Positions 8,501-16,751 of a stretch of DNA of 64,000 bases are shown here, piece by piece. The notes beneath the pieces are model-generated. The model was not told the DNA's origin. It worked only from the letters and a program-made list of their open reading frames with translations, and ran no database searches. The stretch covers positions 62,001 to 126,000 of the forward strand of contig NZ_JAGTAS010000052.1 of the NCBI RefSeq assembly GCF_025685425.1, given 5' to 3'. Both the position numbers and the translations under genes were made by a program. Each line of letters begins with the position of its first letter. The first letter of the stretch is position 1. This stretch comes from Terriglobus albidus. Its GTDB lineage: Bacteria > Acidobacteriota > Terriglobia > Terriglobales > Acidobacteriaceae.

Positions 8501-10854
8501 ATGGTCTGCACTGTACGGCGCTGTTCTTCATTCAGGTCATTGCGGCTGCCAATCATCATTAACTGGCGATAGAGACCGGAATCGTTCTGGGAGTTATAGA
8601 GCAGCCAGGCGTCCTGGATATCGATATCCGCGGGAGGCGCCATATTCTGCCTGGCATAGTGTTGCTGCACGCGCTGCAGAAAGACCATCGCCTGCTGCGG
8701 CTGCCCCAGTCCCCCGTAGATACCGCCTACGGTCTGCAGATACTCCGGATCCAGTTCGAGCTGCTTGCGTGTCTGCTGCGGAATCTGCTGTACCTGCGCC
8801 AGGGCTTCCTGGTCATGGCCACTGGCATGAAGTGCCGTCAACAAACCCTTCCAGCTATCGAGCCGGTCAGGGTTCTCCGTCAGAACCTGGCGATAGATGG
8901 CATACGCCTGCTGGGCGTTGCCGCGCTTCATGTAGATGCCTGCGAGTTCCGTCTGCATGGCGACCGATGGCTTCTGCCCGGCCATACTTGCCTGCGAGAC
9001 GGCCTTCTCCAGCATGTCCTGCGCAATATCGAGCTTGTTCTGTGCATCGTAAACCGCAGCTACCGTGCTGACGAAACCAGGATCGCGAAGTGCCTGATCA
9101 TACGCGGAGGGGGGCATACTCTCCAGCGTCTGCTCGGCAAGCGCATCATTCTTCATGGCATGCTCAACGCGCACCAGCCCCTGCCAGGCGGCAACATTCG
9201 CAGCATCTTCACTCAACACCTGGCGATAGAGCCCGGCGGCCTGATCCATGTGATTGCCGGCCAACAGAAGGCCGGCGTACTGCAGCTGGGTCTCGATTTT
9301 GATACCACGCCCATCAGCGGGAAAAGGGAGCTCAAGGGCTCCCTTCAACACTCGCTGTGCATCTGCGTCTCGACCTACGGCCGAGTAGGCCGAGGCCAAC
9401 GTTCGCAGGAAGTCCGGGTCTTTCATGAGCTGAGCTCGCACCCCCGCCGGCATCTTCCGTTCTGTTGCCAGTGCAAGAGCTGCATTCCCTGCCTGATATT
9501 GAGCCGTAAACAAGCCTCTCCAGCCGGTAATGCCGCTGGCCCTCAGCTTGATGTACTGCTCGTAGTACGGAGCCGCGGCTTCAGGCTGCTGCGCCTTCAT
9601 CAAGGTTCCAGCCAGACCTTCGAGTGCTTCCGGGCTGCCGGGCTTCATGTCCAGCGCCGCACGGAAGTGCTTTTCGGCGGTTGTCAGATCGCTCTCATTC
9701 AGGGCTGAGGTTCCCTCGCCCATCGTGTACCAGAACCGCGAGGTCGACAGCGCATTTTCCAGACCGGCATCGCGCGCTCCGTCCTGCTTGGCCTGCTCCA
9801 GGAAGCTGATCGCTCCACCGAAGTTCGACTGCTGCATGCGGATATAACCCATGCCGGCCAGCGCACGCGGATTATCCGGATTCTTTGCCAGCAGCGCCTT
9901 GAAGCGCTCTTCCGCGTCTGTCAGCCGTTTTCCATTCAGTGCAGCATAGGCGGCCTGCTCTTCCTGGCTTACCTGGCGATTCGCAACGATCTCCGCCTGC
10001 TGTTCCGGAGTCATCGCCGGCCCCTGTGCTGCGGTACGAGCTCCAGTCCGGACCGATGCAGCAACGCGAGCCTGCGTGCTCTTCATCGCCGTCTCAAGGG
10101 CGGGATCCTTGTGCTTTGCGAGATAAGCGCGGATGTCGGAAAGAGCTGCCGGATTCTGCGCATCCCAGGTCAGCGACTGGCGCAGCGCTTCCATGGCTCC
10201 CGGATCATTCGGGTGACGCTCCAGATACCGCCGGCCTTCGGCGCGGGTAGCCGGGTTGTAGGTCAGGATGCGTCCCAGAGCGATCTGATAGCGCGAATCC
10301 TGCGGATACTTATCAATGAGAGAACGAAGACCGGCGATGGCGTGAGGGCGACCGTCTTCGGTTGCCGATTCGGTCTCGTAATAGGCCAGCGCCCAATCGC
10401 CCGGAGGCGGCGTTCCACCAAAGACCTGGCGATAGATGTTCATCGCCTGCGCATACTGTCCGGCCTGCGCCAACTTGCCAGCCTGCTGCAACTGCTGCAG
10501 CTGGTTCTGCTGGGTCATCATGTTCTCGGCACGCTCAATATTCGGATCGTTCGGGCTAACCGCCCGCAGGCGATCCAGGTACTGCTTTGCCTGCTGCTGA
10601 TTTCCCGCAAGCTTGGCAGCACGAGCCAATCCGCCCAGCGCCTCAGGATTATTGGGATCAGCCAGCAGCACCTGCTGCCAGGTCTGAGCCGCCATATCCA
10701 TGCGTCCCTTTACTTCAAGAGAGTGCGCCTTATCCAGCAGAGCTGCCGTCGTCGACGCATTTCCCTGCGCCCAGGACATGGCAGGCGTGCCCATCATGCC
10801 CGCATATAGCGCCAGGCTGGCCGTGAGCATTCGCATTGGTGGCAGATTCTTCAT
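5533..10854 (-). CDS. bcsC: Cellulose synthase operon protein C (TPR periplasmic scaffold plus outer-membrane barrel)
   Basis: BcsC guides the nascent cellulose chain through the periplasm and across the outer membrane. The 1773-residue protein (ATG at 10854; a TTG lies four codons upstream) has a signal peptide, about 935 residues of TPR repeats (30-965), a Pro/Gln/Ala-rich low-complexity segment (about 965-1355) and a C-terminal beta-barrel domain (about 1370-1773, WRPFGG, FFFRYLF) typical of the family. E. coli BcsC is about 1150 residues, so both the TPR tract and the linker are enlarged. It is the last gene of the bcs operon, 140 bp after bcsZ. Confidence 0.95.
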   Translation of the reverse strand: MKNLPPMRMLTASLALYAGMMGTPAMSWAQGNASTTAALLDKAHSLEVKGRMDMAAQTWQQVLLADPNNPEALGGLARAAKLAGNQQQAKQYLDRLRAVSPNDPNIERAENMMTQQNQLQQLQQAGKLAQAGQYAQAMNIYRQVFGGTPPPGDWALAYYETESATEDGRPHAIAGLRSLIDKYPQDSRYQIALGRILTYNPATRAEGRRYLERHPNDPGAMEALRQSLTWDAQNPAALSDIRAYLAKHKDPALETAMKSTQARVAASVRTGARTAAQGPAMTPEQQAEIVANRQVSQEEQAAYAALNGKRLTDAEERFKALLAKNPDNPRALAGMGYIRMQQSNFGGAISFLEQAKQDGARDAGLENALSTSRFWYTMGEGTSALNESDLTTAEKHFRAALDMKPGSPEALEGLAGTLMKAQQPEAAAPYYEQYIKLRASGITGWRGLFTAQYQAGNAALALATERKMPAGVRAQLMKDPDFLRTLASAYSAVGRDADAQRVLKGALELPFPADGRGIKIETQLQYAGLLLAGNHMDQAAGLYRQVLSEDAANVAAWQGLVRVEHAMKNDALAEQTLESMPPSAYDQALRDPGFVSTVAAVYDAQNKLDIAQDMLEKAVSQASMAGQKPSVAMQTELAGIYMKRGNAQQAYAIYRQVLTENPDRLDSWKGLLTALHASGHDQEALAQVQQIPQQTRKQLELDPEYLQTVGGIYGGLGQPQQAMVFLQRVQQHYARQNMAPPADIDIQDAWLLYNSQNDSGLYRQLMMIGSRNDLNEEQRRTVQTIWANWAVRRANQAVAANNIRRALAILNAAAKAFPDNPAVIRALATGYARAGQPKQAVAIFRSQDMTTASATDYKAAIGAALAANDTKNAETWLRYGLDQYPKDAQMLILAAKFEQARGDSERAADYYKASLNAMPPGDPGAELAAEMSLAAQNGGRLPNATQAMDLAQLMAPGSDAAMVTGQIAAPAPPPYLPSYSNQYGTAPVQLQGNGAPPNGTLVPSYMTNPAYQQQRTPARPGTTTRLKDYIPQAEANPALAPFGQQQPEATAQSALPAFPQTDTNGNAVNANDYMAYQREQIRRLTEQAVNGAGPLSAYGPPAQQQARGEVYGPYVPFNPQSVNQNAAYMAQAAPVDLGSDLQPIQPKMQQPTDVVPTAKYVPNSRRTGRLPSSSSHPDIAAAEAAATRRRQSDPRPLVGTSHPPQDPIDVAPLTQTQYNGQPYNAAQTQIPQPQGGTGSAVQAPQTQQNYQYRGGLAQNAGAATGTESYGQQYPQPVRRPATTGRRTVRSRSVEGTSTGPQQAPLFYPGVPVALSGQPYPDLGPSYPLQNPPTDPMLLAKNVPPLRGSWDRTAALTPGPPLSERQQAELDLASLEASYSSWIGATALARYRSGISGMNRLFDLESPFEATLVANKTLRLSIIPRAVFLNAGSLDLASYQNASGTVPILGTLPLNAINQPSQQLTAGLGGEAQLVTTNMAVSVGFTPYEFLVTNVIGHGRWRPFGGHFLLFADRDNVKDTQLSYSGMRDPGSATPVFAGNIWGGVVSTGGGLRLDFGNERAGFYVSAAGASLTGFHVLDNRKFEGTVGSYWRVKQFPGYGSLNLGASFFGMHYDNNQRGMTYGMGGYFSPNAYFLGAMPVTFNGFYGTNWHYTIAGAVGVQSFQEAYAKYYPLDTSLQTGAFSGCTLPSIAAHTCGEYPVNTSTGLNYSLNSEMSYRIADHWYVGGILNGNNTNNYNTITAGFFFRYLFKPQVPTEDYPTGLFPYDGFRPLRVP

Positions 10855-10994
10855 TCCTACTCGCAAATCCTTAGGCGGCGAGGGGGTATCTAGAGAGACA
10901 CCGCGTCGCAGCTTAGCTTACCGCTTTTCTTAGGGTTTTGTCCCTGTTTTTTTCCGCTATTAACTGCGGAATCACTAGTTTACGGCGTGAGTTG

Positions 10995-12170
10995 TTACTT
11001 CCACTTCAGCTTCAATCGTCCTTCTTTGTCAATACGAAACCGCTGTTCCTGCCAACCGGTGGCAAACATCGCCAGGTTCTGGTCGTAATAATCACCATTC
11101 CTGCCATAGAGTCCCGTCGATGGATCCTTCAGAGCCGCCAGACGATCCATCTGCGTCTTGGCCTGTTGTTTCAATCCCATCATCTGCAGATAGGGAGCAA
11201 GCGCCGCCGAAAAACCGACCGGGCCATCCGCGTTCAGCACCTTACCTTCTGAGTCCACCTGCAGCGGCGGAGCCAGGTTGGCACGCATATAGTTCGTCAT
11301 GCCGCCGAGCGGCGCCGCCAGCTCCCGAAGTCCCGGTGTTCCCGGATCGCTGATTCCGAGCCACAGATAGACGCGAATAGCGTCATAGCTCCCTACCGGG
11401 ACACCTTCATTCTTCCCAGTGGCCAACTGCGCGGGAGTCAAGGAAGGACGTACCCCACCTGGACCGGCCAGAACCCAGTCCATGACAAAGCCGCCACCAC
11501 TTCCCTGAGCCAGCAACTGAGGCATCGCGTCCAGAACCGTCGACCACGGTCCCTGAGGGTTTTCCTTCGCCAGACGCACAAGGACGAAGGGCGGCAAATA
11601 GCTGGGGTTCAAAATGTAGGTGGTTGGTTCGGGATGAAATCCCTGTGGGCCCGGAAGGATTGTCGTTCCCAGCCCCGGCGCCAGAACGACTTCACTCTGC
11701 GCGATGCGGCCGGCCATGACAGTCCCCAGCTTGGCGTAACGATCGTCGCGCCAGATGCGTCCGGCTTCCAGAAGCGTATAGGCCATCCAGAGATCGGCAT
11801 CTGACGCCGCGTGATCATCCAGCACCTTCCATTGACCTTCAGGAGACTTGCCCCAATTCCAGGCAGGCAGACGCAACGTCATGTCGCCGCCCGCAAGGTT
11901 CTCCTCTGTCCACTTCAGCAGCTTGTCAAACCGGCCGCGATCGCCGGCAACCAGAGCGAAGAACATGGCATAGGCCTGTCCTTCGCTGGTGGTCCGATCC
12001 TGCGCCGTACGATCGATGACACGTCCCTGCGGGTCAACGAACTTCGCGGCGTACTTCTCCCACAGGTCCCAGGGCTGTTCCGCCCGGCACCCCTGGCCGA
12101 GCCAGGCCACAAGGGTCACCAGCAGCGCAACACATGCACTCGCGCTTACCCGTTTTTTGCTGCTCCGCAT
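10995..12170 (-). CDS. bcsZ: Endo-beta-1,4-glucanase, glycoside hydrolase family 8
   Basis: Periplasmic cellulase of the cellulose synthase operon, thought to trim or edit the emerging glucan. The 391-residue protein has a signal peptide (ACVALLVTLVAWLGQG) and GH8 signatures: the general acid Glu63 in TTSEGQAYAMF and the Asp-rich motif ASDADLWMAYTLLEAGR (Asp124/Asp126). Tyr- and Trp-rich (alpha/alpha)6 barrel segments continue to residue 340. The ATG at 12170 is 12 bases after the bcsAB stop; a GTG directly before it is possible. Position between bcsAB and bcsC is the standard operon place. Confidence 0.94.
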   Translation of the reverse strand: MRSSKKRVSASACVALLVTLVAWLGQGCRAEQPWDLWEKYAAKFVDPQGRVIDRTAQDRTTSEGQAYAMFFALVAGDRGRFDKLLKWTEENLAGGDMTLRLPAWNWGKSPEGQWKVLDDHAASDADLWMAYTLLEAGRIWRDDRYAKLGTVMAGRIAQSEVVLAPGLGTTILPGPQGFHPEPTTYILNPSYLPPFVLVRLAKENPQGPWSTVLDAMPQLLAQGSGGGFVMDWVLAGPGGVRPSLTPAQLATGKNEGVPVGSYDAIRVYLWLGISDPGTPGLRELAAPLGGMTNYMRANLAPPLQVDSEGKVLNADGPVGFSAALAPYLQMMGLKQQAKTQMDRLAALKDPSTGLYGRNGDYYDQNLAMFATGWQEQRFRIDKEGRLKLKWK

Positions 12171-12182
12171 CACCGGCTCTCT

Positions 12183-15100
12183 TTACTCGCCCTGCAGGCG
12201 GACTCTGGCCCGGTGCCGCAACCATACCCGGATGAGGCCGGCCATCAGGAAGGAGAAGCCCATGACCAGGATCACTACCGTCCAGGAGAACTGCGTGAAG
12301 AACAGCTTCAGCCTCGCCCAGAGCGACAGATAACCCACGTGGTAGACATAGTTGCCAATGCGATATGACGAAAACTTCTCGCCATGCAGCACGCTGACCG
12401 ACTGCGCAATATCCGACGACTGAGAGTCCCGAAGGAAGGTCGTCAGAAACTGCGGAATCACTGAGTGATCCCGCGCTGCAATCACCACGACAGATCTGCC
12501 TGAGTTGTTCGGCCACTCGATGCCTTCGAGGATCGTGTCCGGCAGGCCGCCGGCCATCGTCAGCTCTCCGGTCTGCACGTGGTCGCTCGAACGCACCTTC
12601 CACCAAGCATTCTGCAACGGCGTGAAGAAGCCCTGCGTATCCTGCACATGCAAGCCGCCGCCGTCGATGCGCACCGGAAGATCGTTCTTCAGCATGCTCA
12701 GAGCCGGCTGATCTTCAACTGTTCCAAGAACGATGTAATCCTTCTTGGAGTCGCGCTTCATTCCGTCGGCCGTCACAACCGTAACATCGGTGGCCGGATA
12801 GCCGGTCTGCGCTCCGAAGTGTCCCATCAACGTCAGGTACTCTTCGATCTCGTCGGTCTGCGCGTTATCGGGAATGACGACGGCGGTCTCTGACAGATCC
12901 TTCATGCGGGTGAAGGGATATCCGGCATTGGCGAAGAGCTCGAGATTCGGCAGCACCGCCCAGTGAGGAATATCGCGGATATCGAGATAAGAACCCTTCA
13001 GGATTGCGCCCTGCAGATTCAGCGGAGCGGTGTCCTGACACTTCCCCTTCTTCGCAATCTGGAAGACGAACTTCAGCATCAGCGAATTAGAGAAGGGCCG
13101 CATATTCACGACCGGCACTGGAATGGGTGTCTCCAGAATCGCGCTGGCCTTGTCCTGATGCGGCATCGGCGTCGAGCTGACATACGCGCCGTTCATATAG
13201 ACCTGCAGCGTGCTTTCATTGGCCAGCGGTACCGGGTTGTAGCGGTACTCCATGTGGAACCCGAGATTCTGCTTCGCCACGCAGTCGTAGCAAAGATCCG
13301 GAGGCACACGCATGTAGACGCCCAGGGGGACGCTGCCATCGCCCTGCAACTCGGCCTGCTGTGTGATATCTCCCACCGTGCGGAGCTGATCGGTCGGCAG
13401 CCATCGCGGAGCATCATCCGGTTGGCTGGCAGCCGGATGTTTCACCTGCACGCTCACCTGGCCTCCCTGCCACATGGACCGCTGCAGTGCTAATCCCATC
13501 GCGGCCTTCACCGTGTCTTCTGCGCTGTCGCCTGTAAGGATCAGCACCTTTGAGTAGGGATCGCTCGGATTCGTTCGCATGGCCACCGTGGGGCCACTAC
13601 TTCCCGTAACACTTAAAGCCGCGGGTAACTCAGACGCATTCTCACTGATGACGATCGCGTTCCCCTGAGGAATGGTCCCAAAAGAGACAGGGAAACGTAC
13701 CGGGCGGTAGTCGGTAAGAATGCCGAAGTACGAAGCGACGATACCTGCGGCCTGCAAACCTTTCGGCGTGGGCTGCGAAAGAAAGACGATCGGGATCGAC
13801 GGATGCAGATTCACCGCGGCATCGTAGAACGGCAGCGGCAGCAGCTTGAGATCGTCCTGCAGCGGCAGCAGATTGCCGGCCAACTCGATCGTCGTGGTGG
13901 TGTCCACGTGGCTCCACAGCGTGGAGTGTGACGGATCTTCGCACTGCAGCGTGTAGTGCCCGACGAACTCGAAGGTGATCTGGTTGTCATGCACCAGCAT
14001 CTCCGCCGGCAGGGTCAGTGTCGCTTCCAGCAGAGCGTTATTCTCGAAAGAACGTGCATTGCTCAGGCTGTTCTGCGCCGCGATCTTCTGCTCGGGAGTC
14101 AGATCGGCCGGCTCACCTACAAAGTTCGGCTGGGTTGTCACCGGCAAGGTTGCAAACAACGTGCCGTTCACGCTCACCTTCAGGTGACTGATCGCCGGCA
14201 GCAGGCCGGGCGAAAAGTGATACCTCAGGTGCATCGTCGCCGACTTTACGACCTGGTTCTGCGGAATTGAAAAGTAGGTCGAGTGATAGGCATCGACACC
14301 ACGCAGCACGATGGTGTCGGGAACACCAATATCCGAGAGCGTAAAGATATTGTCGAACTGTCCCGGAGGAACCGGGCGAGCCTGCACACCGCCATCATGT
14401 CCGGGCAACTGGGCCTGAGGAGCGCCGGTGGGCGCTACTCCTCCTCCGTTTGCATTCGGAGAGGTCGCCGGCAGCATTGGCCGGGCCTGCGCCTGAGCCT
14501 TGCCCGCGCCCATCAGCATCGCTGCCAGCACCAGCACAGGAGCAACACTGGCTGCCATCTTCTCTGTCGTCTTCTTCTTCATCAGGCCCTTAACTGTCTG
14601 CTGCAGACCAAATATCGCCAGCCGGAAAATTCTCATAAGACTCACCAGCGGCTTATCAATTTCACGAGACTCGCCCCAGCCAAGCCAGGTATCGGCGCGC
14701 GAGTACAGCACCATCGTCAGCGCCTCTTCTTCCTCAATCGTCAGCGAATCGAACTGCGCGCGAAGCTGTACGCCGTCGTACCACACCACTGTGGCGGGAA
14801 GTTCGGCATCGCCATCCAGTACGGGGAAGACAACCTTGATGTTGTCGCCGGCATGGAGCGTTGCATTGCCATCCACGTTCATCTGCAGACCACCGCTGGA
14901 GATATCAGCGGTAAGACCGGAGATCACCGCACCATCCGGAGTAATGACGTCCGCCGGCACACTCATCGTGATACGCACGGTCTGACGCCGCTGCTGGCTC
15001 TCCCACGCCACAGCCGTCGCTACGCCCAGAATCATGATCGAGAAGAACGTCCAGATTACGTTCATCCAGATCGTGCCCGGGTGTGTGCCGTCATACAGTC

Positions 15101-16751
15101 CGCTTAGATAGTTGAACGGAAAAGGAAGCGTGGGCGAAAAGTAGAAGTAGCGCGGAATCGCCATCAGCAGACCGATGACGTTCAGCACCAGCATCACCAG
15201 AAATGGCTGCGCAATGCGGGAGTCAAAGAACCTGCGATTAACCACGCCGCCCTTCGCCGTCACATTGAACGCCCCCAGCTTAGGGTTAATCAACGCCATC
15301 ATCGTCGGCAGAAAGATATACGGCGCCAGCACGGTCTCGTAGATCTCATTCCAGAACGAGTGCCGGTGCTGTCCCTGGATACGCGAGTTGGTAATGCTTG
15401 AGAGCACCAGGTGCGGGAAGGCATACGCCAGAATCGCAGCCCAGTAGCCAGGGATATTGGTGTGACCAAGGATCAGGTAGATCAGAGGCGCGGTCAAAAA
15501 GATCAGACGCGGCAGACCATACAAGAAGTGCGACATCGCGTTGAAGTAGCAGAGGCGCTGCGCCGGCTTTAGTCCCTTGGCAAAGAGCGGATTGTCCGTA
15601 CGCATGACCTGGATCATGCCGCGCGCCCATCGGATGCGCTGCTTGACGTGGCCGCTCAGGCGCTCCGTTGCAAGGCCGGCTGCCTGCGGAATGTTGATGT
15701 AGGCCGTGTTCCAGCCGTTGATCTGCATACGCAGTGAGGTGTGCGCGTCTTCCGTGACCGTCTCGACCGCGATGCCGCCGATCTCATCCAGAGCTTCGCG
15801 GCGCAGTACCGCACAACTTCCGCAGAAGAAGGTGGCGTTCCAGAAGTCATTACCATCCTGCACAATGCCGTAGAACAGCTCGCCTTCGTTCGGAATGACG
15901 CGGAACTGTCCCAGGTTGCGCTCGAACGGATCGGGCGAATAGAAGTGGTGCGGCGTCTGCAGCATCGCCAGCTTGCGGTCGCGCAGGAACCATCCCACTG
16001 TTACCTGCAGGAAGCTGCGCGTCGGCACGTGGTCGCAATCGAAGATCGCTACCAAAGGAGCACTCAGGCGCTTCAGCGCGCGATTAATATTGCCGGCCTT
16101 CGCATGCGTGTTATCGTCACGCGTCATGTAGCCGATACCGGCCTCTTCACAGAACGAACGAAACTCTTCGCGCTTTCCGTCGTCAAGGATGTAGACGTTC
16201 AGCTTGTCCGCCGGCCAGTCGATGTTCATGGCCGCAAGCGCGGTGTAACGCACCACGCTGAGCGGCTCGTTGTACGTCGGAATCAGCAGGTCGACCTCGG
16301 GCCACTCATTCGGATCCTCCGGTAGAGGCACCGGTGTGCGGCGCAAAGGCCAGATGGTCTGCAGATAGCCAAGATAGAGGATCAGGAAAGCGTAGGTCTC
16401 CGCAAAGCAGAGCGTCAGGATGAAAAAGGCATCCAGCGGTCCCCACTTCGTTCCGGGGTCCTGGAAGAACTCCACCACTGTTGCGATACGCCAGTAGCCA
16501 TAGCGGAAGGTCGAAAAGACCGACGCGAGCATCAGGGTCAGAGTGACCAGGTAGCTGCGGGAGCTCCGGTCCATCCATACACCAATCAGCACCGTCAGCA
16601 GACCAAGTACAGCCTGCTGCGGCCACGACAACCGGAGCATGCCTGTTGTTCCCAGAACGAAAACGCCGCCCAGGATCACGAGCACCCGAACCAACTTCAT
16701 TACCAGACTGTCGCCAGTCTCAAACTCACGCCACGCACCGGTATGCGTCAT
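12183..16751 (-). CDS. bcsAB: Cellulose synthase catalytic subunit fused to regulatory subunit (BcsA-BcsB)
   Basis: One continuous frame of 1522 residues holds both subunits of the inner-membrane synthase. The BcsA half (1-about 720) has several membrane spans, GT2 motifs DDG (190-192), DCD (238-240), FFCGS (308-312), TED (333-335) and QRIRW (371-375), then a PilZ domain with RQTVR (589-593) and DISSGG (616-621), so c-di-GMP activation is expected. A hydrophobic segment at about 733-755 ending QAQA starts the BcsB half, whose jelly-roll/ferredoxin domains run to a C-terminal span (SWTVVILVMGFSFLMAGLI). The start is the ATG overlapping the bcsQ stop (ATGA). Known fused AcsAB proteins of Komagataeibacter have the same layout. 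Confidence 0.95.
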   Translation of the reverse strand: MTHTGAWREFETGDSLVMKLVRVLVILGGVFVLGTTGMLRLSWPQQAVLGLLTVLIGVWMDRSSRSYLVTLTLMLASVFSTFRYGYWRIATVVEFFQDPGTKWGPLDAFFILTLCFAETYAFLILYLGYLQTIWPLRRTPVPLPEDPNEWPEVDLLIPTYNEPLSVVRYTALAAMNIDWPADKLNVYILDDGKREEFRSFCEEAGIGYMTRDDNTHAKAGNINRALKRLSAPLVAIFDCDHVPTRSFLQVTVGWFLRDRKLAMLQTPHHFYSPDPFERNLGQFRVIPNEGELFYGIVQDGNDFWNATFFCGSCAVLRREALDEIGGIAVETVTEDAHTSLRMQINGWNTAYINIPQAAGLATERLSGHVKQRIRWARGMIQVMRTDNPLFAKGLKPAQRLCYFNAMSHFLYGLPRLIFLTAPLIYLILGHTNIPGYWAAILAYAFPHLVLSSITNSRIQGQHRHSFWNEIYETVLAPYIFLPTMMALINPKLGAFNVTAKGGVVNRRFFDSRIAQPFLVMLVLNVIGLLMAIPRYFYFSPTLPFPFNYLSGLYDGTHPGTIWMNVIWTFFSIMILGVATAVAWESQQRRQTVRITMSVPADVITPDGAVISGLTADISSGGLQMNVDGNATLHAGDNIKVVFPVLDGDAELPATVVWYDGVQLRAQFDSLTIEEEEALTMVLYSRADTWLGWGESREIDKPLVSLMRIFRLAIFGLQQTVKGLMKKKTTEKMAASVAPVLVLAAMLMGAGKAQAQARPMLPATSPNANGGGVAPTGAPQAQLPGHDGGVQARPVPPGQFDNIFTLSDIGVPDTIVLRGVDAYHSTYFSIPQNQVVKSATMHLRYHFSPGLLPAISHLKVSVNGTLFATLPVTTQPNFVGEPADLTPEQKIAAQNSLSNARSFENNALLEATLTLPAEMLVHDNQITFEFVGHYTLQCEDPSHSTLWSHVDTTTTIELAGNLLPLQDDLKLLPLPFYDAAVNLHPSIPIVFLSQPTPKGLQAAGIVASYFGILTDYRPVRFPVSFGTIPQGNAIVISENASELPAALSVTGSSGPTVAMRTNPSDPYSKVLILTGDSAEDTVKAAMGLALQRSMWQGGQVSVQVKHPAASQPDDAPRWLPTDQLRTVGDITQQAELQGDGSVPLGVYMRVPPDLCYDCVAKQNLGFHMEYRYNPVPLANESTLQVYMNGAYVSSTPMPHQDKASAILETPIPVPVVNMRPFSNSLMLKFVFQIAKKGKCQDTAPLNLQGAILKGSYLDIRDIPHWAVLPNLELFANAGYPFTRMKDLSETAVVIPDNAQTDEIEEYLTLMGHFGAQTGYPATDVTVVTADGMKRDSKKDYIVLGTVEDQPALSMLKNDLPVRIDGGGLHVQDTQGFFTPLQNAWWKVRSSDHVQTGELTMAGGLPDTILEGIEWPNNSGRSVVVIAARDHSVIPQFLTTFLRDSQSSDIAQSVSVLHGEKFSSYRIGNYVYHVGYLSLWARLKLFFTQFSWTVVILVMGFSFLMAGLIRVWLRHRARVRLQGE

